64,000 nucleotides of DNA. It comes from Phallusia mammillata. Its lineage: Eukaryota; Chordata; Ascidiacea; Phlebobranchia; Ascidiidae. The position numbers were made by a program, and so were the translations under genes. A model generated the notes under the pieces. It ran no database searches, was not told the DNA's origin, and saw only the letters and a list, made by a program, of their open reading frames with translations. Position 1 is the stretch's first letter. Each line of letters begins with the position of its first letter. The stretch is taken from the NCBI GenBank assembly GCA_003260075.1, contig QLIY01000011.1, forward strand, positions 297,063-361,062, written 5' to 3'. Of the stretch, positions 58,101-64,000 are shown in pieces.

Positions 58101-61100
58101 ACGCAAAGCTGATGAGAATTTACGAAAAGAGAGAAAAGATGCTGAAGACAAGCGAAGAAAAGAAGTGGAAGAAAAGAGACGACTGGACGAGGAAAAGAGG
58201 AAAAGGGATGAAGAAGACAAGAGGATGCGAGAAGAGGAACAGCGTCGACGCTTACTCGCTTCCACAGAGAAAGAGAAACTGACAAATGCTCTACAAAACG
58301 CTCTTGATGGGTAAGTTACTTTTCTTGGTAATTGAAGTTAGTGTTTCAAGTTTAAATATATCCATGCGAGCTTAAACAACTTCGGGAAGGATTTAACTCT
58401 TTGGCGGACTATAAATCTTTGAATCTTGTTTCTTGCCCTTGTGCAGTTGACAGCACTTCTGCGTTTACGGCCTTTTTATTGGTTTTAAAGATTTGCGAAT
58501 CCCGATCAGTTTCTGTCTGAATTTCAATTGAGCATTGAGACTAGTTTTGCTTGTTCCATTGGTTGACTAATTCTTCAAACCTCTTGCGCCTCTAGTGTGA
58601 CTCTCCCGCCTTACATTCAGATCTTAGGCAGTATTTGCCACCATACGTTCCAGAGCTCATTAGCACAACGCCACTTCATTGTGTTCTGTGATTTAAACTG
58701 GATATTTGCAACCTGATCCCAACGCCGTTTGTATGTAGTCACTATAAAAGTTACCGGCATTCTTACTTATTGTTTGCCCAAACCGAAAGAATCTCTGGCT
58801 AGGAGTTTGTTTAGATTTTATCGAATTACAAAGGCAAGCCGGTTAATCTAGTGACCTATCGTCTCGAATCCTTACATAATATTGTCTGTCTTCTGCGATT
58901 TTTTAAGTTAGGGGTAGTGAGACTGTGTATAGCAACATAGTGTGTACACAGAGCATTAAAACGAATTAAATTAATTGTGTTTTGATGTAGTTGATCTATA
59001 AAAACGCGCAAAGCCAGTTTGTGAACGAGTTGGTCTACGTTACCGCAGCGTTATAGTTTTACAATAGTTTACATAAATGGCTGTAATGACGTAAGGAAAG
59101 ACAAGACCTTTTGGTGAAGTCAAAAATTTAGATAAAGGCAAAATATGTACAGCATGTTTGAATTTTTTATTTCTATGGGGATTTATTGGGAACAATCCCA
59201 TTAAAGTTGCATTTTGGTTGTAAAATTATTCTTTTAAGCTTCTCTACATCATATGTGTTTAGGAATTAGATTTACTATTGATTGTATTGATTTAGTGCTG
59301 GCAATCCTAGTGAAAGTGACATTTCTGAGTTTGATGACTTTCACATGGGAAACGTGCAAGGATCCAACAAGCGAAAGATGGAGGGATTTAAACATGTAAG
59401 TTGTATATCTGTATGTCAACGGACAGTAGCGCTATCACAGAGAAATTAGCAGTACCTGCAAAATGCTGCTGCAATCATAATGCGCCCAGCCTATTAAAGG
59501 CGTTATACCCAGTTTTTTTAAGGTTTAGTTTGGGTCATTGCTAAGTAGTTTTAAGAGACCGCAAGTGTTTCATTTCAATACCAAAAAATAGCCATATTTG
59601 CTTAAACGACTTATTTATTAGGCTACTGGCAAATTTTGGGAAACCGCTGGAGAAATTTGACGGTCTCCCAAAACACCTTAAAAAAAACACTGTGTCTGTG
59701 AATTAAACACTCTATACATACATACATCGTATTTTTCCTAATTATTTGGTAACCCATTTGGGCTACTTACAAACTCCTTCGAGTAAGTTGACAAATAACT
59801 TTTTCGGACTGTTTTAAGTTTTTTAGTACTGTATTCGGTCGGTGTTTAATTCCAACAAATCTCATTTCGGTATAAAACCTAGGTGTTTGTGTTGCTGTGT
59901 TTTTGGCGCGTTATTGAGGTAACTGCATTGCTTCAAACCTATCTTTATGTAACTACCGTATTTATTCGGTTGTTAGTCCAGGTTTTGGGGATTTTTATCC
60001 TGGCGTTTGTGCGGCTATAATTATTTATTACCACCTAAACTTGCAGTTTACTATACAGTGCATACGATGACCAAACCATAAAAGTTTGGTAGTACGTAAA
60101 CCTAAAAATCATGATAGTAAATCACGGAACATAAAGAAAATTGCTCAAATAATAATAATGCGACATGTATATGTTGACTTATGGTACAATTTTTAGTCCA
60201 ATGTCTCCCTACCTCCTATGTACACTCGACGAGATCCAAGCTTTCCCAATCAAAAGTCAAACGGCATACATGGCGTCAATGGAATCGACATCGACAACTT
60301 GACAGGCACCGAGACCGAAACTGAGGACGATTTTCCCGCTGATGTTCCCGCTTCACTCCAAGCATCACAGTTGTCAGGTACAAGAAATATTTATTGAAGG
60401 ATCTGTTAACCAACAAACTTGACCTGTCTGTCTAATAAAATACGATTTTCGTTTTTTTTTTGTACTAAATGAAAGTATATTTTTTTAAGAAGGTTTAAAC
60501 AAAATTCGCACCAAAACAAATTTAAGTAATTTGACTTTCAACTTTATCCTGGTCCGTAGAATCACTTCTTCGGTCGGGTGAGCGCGGAGAACTGGAGAGA
60601 GAGGCGAGTCGAGAGAAGCATCGAGCAATTGACGCTCTGGAACAACTGGACATTTCGAAACGGGAAAACGAGAAGTTGAGAGACGAAATTCGGAATCTAA
60701 AAGTGGATAAGAAGGAAGGTGGAAAGATCAGAGACGACCTGGAAGCTAGAATGCGAAAGATGAAGTAATATGATTGTGACAGTGATCAAGTTCAGCCTAT
60801 ATTGATTTTAACCGAATATCTTACTGTTACTAGCAAATGCTCTGTTAAAAGTAGAAAAATCTTTAATACCTTATGTTTAGCAACACTTTTCTTATTGTTA
60901 TGCATGCAAGCCATTGTCATGAGTAATTGCCAAAACGGTTGATAATATAGCAAGGTACACTTTTATATAAACCATATACCCATGTTTTATATGAACTAAT
61001 GTATGGGATAAGAACTATTGCTTTGTTCGAAAACAACATTTATGGAGGCATGCAAAAGTCAGTCTTAATTTGAAACCATTATAAACGGACTTTATTAGTA

Positions 61101-63789
61101 AAAAAATACCCCAAAATCTTTAAATGACACTGAAAACGGTTTTCGATTATGGACACTACAAGAAATATTCTTTCCCAGGGTTACTCACTTGCCTGTTTTT
61201 GAACATTTTTTCACTGCGTATCCTGTGTTTGATTTTTTCATTTTGATTTGCATTCGTCTTGTCCCAGTTTCGATTTGAACCGGACGAAGGAGGAATTGCA
61301 AAGCGCTCAGCTGGAAGTCGACACGTCACGTGACCGACATAACCGACTCGAACAGAAGTTGGAGATTGATGCGAGTGAGAGGAGGAAGCAGGAATCGGCT
61401 CTGGTGGAGTTGAGAAGCGAACTCGGACACACCGAGATGAGACTGAAAGAGGTGAAAAAAATTTTGTATGTTTTACAGTCGTTTGAAATGTGGCTTTGTT
61501 GTTGACGTTGGATCGAAAAACATATTGCATTTTTGAGCTTTTGTTCGATTTGAATGGGCCGCGTCGCCCAAACTGGATAACTAAGCCATACTTAGCTTTT
61601 TATTTTTAACCCCCCCCCCTGAGAAGCGAACTCGGACACACCGAGATGAGACTGAAAGAGGTGAAAATTTTTTTGTTGTTTTACAGTCGTTTGAAATGTG
61701 GCTTGGTTGTTGATGTTGGATCGGAAAAATATTGCATTTTTCAGCTTTTGTTGGATTTTAATTGGCCACGTCGCCCAAACCGGATAACTAAGCCATATTT
61801 AGCTTTTCATTTTTAATAATCAGAAAGTTCAAACACTAAAAATTGCCCCGTCGTGTCATTATGCAACAAAATGAAACGTATTAATGGAAAACATGATTGT
61901 CTAGGTTTGCCTTTACATAAATTCTATTGGGGTAATAATTTTTGAACACTGCAAACTACCTTACTGGTTTTCGGTGCTTTAATCTTGAGCATTGCTGTAA
62001 TAGGCGGAGAGAGATCGAGATAAATTGCAAACCGAGCTGTCGGTAGAGCGCCGCAAGATGGCGCTGCGTGAACACGTTGATAACGACAAGCAGCGATCAG
62101 ATGCTGAGATGAATGAGCAAACTTCCACTATACAAAGGTACTTAAATACGTTGTGGTTTTATGCCATGATATGGAGGTTTTATTTAACCTCACGCTGAGA
62201 ATATCGGACCAAATGATCAAACTTTAAATTAATTTCGATATTTCTTCCAATTAATCTTGGAGGTATTATTTGAGCTCTGTAGATAATGTAATTCAAAATT
62301 TTTGCGTTCATGCTGGACTTCCACGTGCTTTATTTTACTCAAACTTTCCTGTCTCGGTATGTGCATGGCGCACACCTTTGGTGGTCTTTAAGTTTGTAAA
62401 AAAATACGATTAATTAATACTATTAATACTGAAGTTGTTTTTTCTTCAGGCAAGTTGATGCATGGAATCTTCTTCTGCAAGAGAAAGACGACGAACTTTG
62501 TAAAGCAAAAGCAGGGTTGGCTCCCCCCCCCCTGCATGGCGCACACCTTTGGTGGTCTTTAAGTTTGTAAAAAAATACGACTAAATTAATACTGAAGTTG
62601 TTGTTTTTTCTTCAGGCAAGTTGATGCATGGAATCTTCTGCTGCAAGAGAAAGACGACGAACTTTGTAAAGCAAAAGCCGGGCTGGCCACGATGGAAAGC
62701 ACTTGCAACAGGTAGAGAATTACTTCTGTCCTGGAGCTCTTCAGGTGCTTCTAAGGAGTTAGTGGAAAGAATAGCTTGATTTGCTCTCAAGCACTTTGTA
62801 GTTCTGTTGTGCTGTGAGTGTAGAATGAACTTAAAGTTTTTCAAATGCAGATACAAAGAAGAACTCGCCCGATCCCGCTCAAATGAGGACGACGATTTGC
62901 TGAGAATTAACAGCCAGTTGAACGACCGGTAAGGGAGATTGTCGATAGTCATTATACAGAGTATAAGCGGGCCCGAACCGTAAATTCTGTCCCAACCACC
63001 TAAATCAGGCTGAATCCAAATACCAGCACAAAACGCGGCCTTTACCCAAACTTTTTGTAACATATGACCCATGTAGGCCTGAAAGTTGGTAAAAAAATGT
63101 CGGGCATTAATCAAGCTCGTTTTATTCAAACATTAGTCCGAACACAGCCGATTCTAAGTTACTATAATGTCTGGGAAACAACTTACTAGTGTCGATGTTT
63201 GTTCAGTGTAATGGAGATGGAACAAAATTGGCGCGAAAGCAGAGAAGCATTGGAACATGCGGCGGTAAAATACAATCTCCAACTTCATCACTTGAAGCAA
63301 GCAAATGAAATGTTAACTGATGAACTTCGCAAGTATGTATAAGCAACTTTTGTCTTAGACTTCTACTTATCACATAACTTTCAAACGAGTACATTTTAAA
63401 TGCTTTGGGGGAATTTAAGTACGACATTATTTAGGCATACGAGATTAAAGTGGTGTAGGAACTTAGCGCCGAATTTTTGTCTTATAATTTTGCCGAGACT
63501 ATAATTGAGTATTTTTTTGTCAAGATTACCTTAACAATTTCTTCGGTACAAATAGCCTTTACTTTAAAACTGTGTCACCTTTATTAAAGCAGCTAATAAC
63601 TTTTCATTCACAAGGGAGCGAAAACAGAAGAGCGATTCCCAACATGACCTGGAAACACTGAACGACCAGCAGAGGTCGCTAAAGGACCGCATTGGGGAAA
63701 TGGAACGAAAATGTTACAGGGAAGAGGATAAATCCGAAGCGTTGACGAGGAACGTAAAAGAAGAAAAAGAGAAACGCGAAGACGCTGAG
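49110..63789 (+). CDS. ANKRD26: ANKRD26-like ankyrin/coiled-coil protein (5' part; runs off window)
   Basis: ATG 49110 starts MKRFFKKKKSAS, matching the ANKRD26-family start (MKKIFSKK). Exons: 49110-49309, 49647-49813, 50477-50601, 51026-51135, 52443-52580, 52830-53023, 53352-53440, 53582-54026, 54379-54615, 57014-57189, 57378-57422, 57531-57619, 57744-58310, 59296-59395, 60197-60377, 60560-60764, 61268-61451, 62004-62137, 62616-62711, 62851-62928, 63207-63332, 63615-63789. Phases match throughout. About five ankyrin repeats (HKAAFTGDLSKLKSLL, TPLHLACSNGK, TALHLAAS, TPLHLASS, TPLMLAASRGH) come first. An acidic, Ser-rich linker with repeated Trp motifs follows, then a 190-residue Glu/Arg/Lys helix (exon 57744) and a long coiled coil still open at the right edge. 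Vertebrate ANKRD26 sits at centriolar distal appendages; the role here is inferred. The first intron uses a GC donor. Confidence 0.88.
49310..49646 (+). other. ANKRD26: GC-AG intron in ANKRD26-like gene
   Basis: The exon ends aacag and the intron begins gcaagt (49310). The acceptor is gtag (49643-49646). This join gives ...ENR-TPLHLACSNGK, exactly the ankyrin repeat. The nearest GT (49314) would shift the frame into an early stop. AG|GCAAGT is the usual strong form of a GC donor. Confidence 0.85.
50675..50716 (+). mobile_element. hAT end fragment after a 10-C tract
   Basis: aaggttaagaaccactg resembles the right end of the hAT elements seen elsewhere in the window. It begins right after ten C (50665-50674), so the rest of the element is missing. 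Confidence 0.5.
50829..51452 (+). repeat. Allelic duplicate including part of ankyrin exon 4
   Basis: 50829-51058 recurs at 51221-51452 after ten C (51211-51220). The second copy includes the acceptor and first ~35 bases of exon 4 (51418-51452), then stops at another 10-C tract (51453-51462). The true exon 4 is 51026-51135. Confidence 0.8.
51463..52442 (+). other. Intron 4 of ANKRD26-like gene
   Basis: About 1 kb of AT-rich intron after the spacer at 51453. No gene, RNA or element ends recognised. Confidence 0.5.
54130..54338 (+). mobile_element. Degenerate hAT-type element remnant
   Basis: tcacgtatcacctaaaaagc through ataccactggttgagaacca resembles the right part of the element at 47654-48148 (gcgtaccacctgaaaaacct, gtaccgcaggttgggaaccc). 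Ends and target duplication are eroded. Confidence 0.5.
55628..56613 (+). mobile_element. hAT-type element, 986 bp
   Basis: Starts caggggtgggcaaactttt and ends agtttgcccacccctg, flanked by a perfect 8-bp duplication ccttaact (55620-55627 and 56614-56621). Both ends are rich in gggccgcat words. An internal end-like sequence (caggttgtgcacccctg, near 56041) suggests a composite or nested copy. No transposase seen. Confidence 0.9.
57744..58310 (+). other. ANKRD26: Exon encoding a single charged alpha-helix
   Basis: 189 codons dominated by Glu, Lys and Arg with repeated EEEKRK/REEEE-type words and almost no hydrophobic heptad core. This fits a stable single alpha-helix or weak coiled coil. The purine-rich coding strand also leaves open Ser/Leu-rich shadow frames on the other strand that are not genes. 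Confidence 0.8.
58311..59295 (+). other. Intron after the charged-helix exon
   Basis: About 1 kb. No gene, RNA or poly-C tract recognised. AT-rich with an ordinary donor gtaagt and acceptor tttag. Confidence 0.5.
61412..61830 (+). repeat. Allelic duplicate including the end of coiled-coil exon 17
   Basis: 61412-61609 (last ~40 bases of the exon and intron) recurs at 61621-61816 after ten C (61610-61619). Differences include small indels in the A run after the donor. Confidence 0.8.
62362..62711 (+). repeat. Allelic duplicate of coiled-coil exon 19
   Basis: tgcatggcgcacacctttgg through the exon occurs at 62362-62522 and again at 62533-62695. They are separated by ten C (62523-62532). Only the second copy (62616-62711) has an intact donor. 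The first (62450-62522) is cut inside the exon. Confidence 0.8.
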
Positions 63790-64000
63790 GTACCGGATAA
63801 ACGCTTCTCTTTTCCATTTAAACATTATTTGTAAAATTGTGACTGTTTTATAACGTTGTTTGTTTTCAACAATTTAGACTTGACAAAATAAAGCAAAATA
63901 TTTAGTCTTAGCATTATAGTAGGGTTTCTGTGGTTCAATTTACTTAAAAAGGGTAAATTTGAAGTTATTATGCAGTCTGACATATTGTTCATTAAACTTT
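63790..64000 (+). other. Start of next intron, window edge
   Basis: Donor gtaccg at 63790 after an in-phase exon end. AT-rich intron sequence to the edge; the gene continues beyond it. Confidence 0.6.

Noticed and set aside
57761..58285. Long Ser/Leu/Phe-rich open frames on the minus strand
   Set aside because: They are mirror frames of the Glu/Lys/Arg-rich exon 57744-58310. Composition and lack of splice context show no independent gene.

Overview
This window is nuclear DNA of an animal. It is AT-rich, with many short exons and GT-AG introns, and every main gene belongs to a deuterostome or chordate family. An ascidian tunicate (Ciona-like) is my best guess. That is inference from gene content and style, not proof.

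Layout, all on the + strand unless noted: (1) 379-5779, the 3' part of dystroglycan (DAG1), with its 5' exons off the left edge. (2) 7777-44797, a complete RNF123 (KPC1) E3 ubiquitin ligase gene in 35 coding exons. Its phases chain to exactly 1317 codons plus stop, close to the vertebrate protein length. Three of its features are unusual. One exon sits out of order at 16693-16751, one intron looks like a U12-type AT-AC intron (17908-18255), and the 12.8-kb intron 30051-42894 hosts other genes. (3) Nested in that intron are a tandem cluster of MAPEG-family genes (MGST1/PTGES-like: four intact genes, one lone first exon and one with a frameshift) and a minus-strand two-exon gene (40194-40945) for a 147-residue single-pass membrane protein I do not recognise. 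(4) Five identical 5S rRNA genes, all +, are scattered through RNF123 introns and between the MAPEG genes (20-34 kb); two more look truncated. (5) 49110-63789 is the 5' part of an ANKRD26-like gene (ankyrin repeats, acidic Trp motifs, long coiled coil), running off the right edge.

Mobile elements: several short non-autonomous hAT-type elements with ~15-20 bp terminal inverted repeats and 8-bp target duplications sit in introns and intergenic DNA, one nested in another.

Assembly quality: thirty poly-C tracts, mostly exactly 10 C, always C on this strand, interrupt the window. Most are flanked by near-identical duplicates of neighbouring sequence. They look like fixed spacers left where two haplotypes or contigs were joined. 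They create false duplicate exons and probably swallowed 5S genes. Gene models here must be read with that in mind.

Context: DAG1 and RNF123 are also near neighbours in human (3p21.31), so this adjacency may be an old linkage. RNF123 and the MAPEG genes have no evident functional tie; the nesting is positional.
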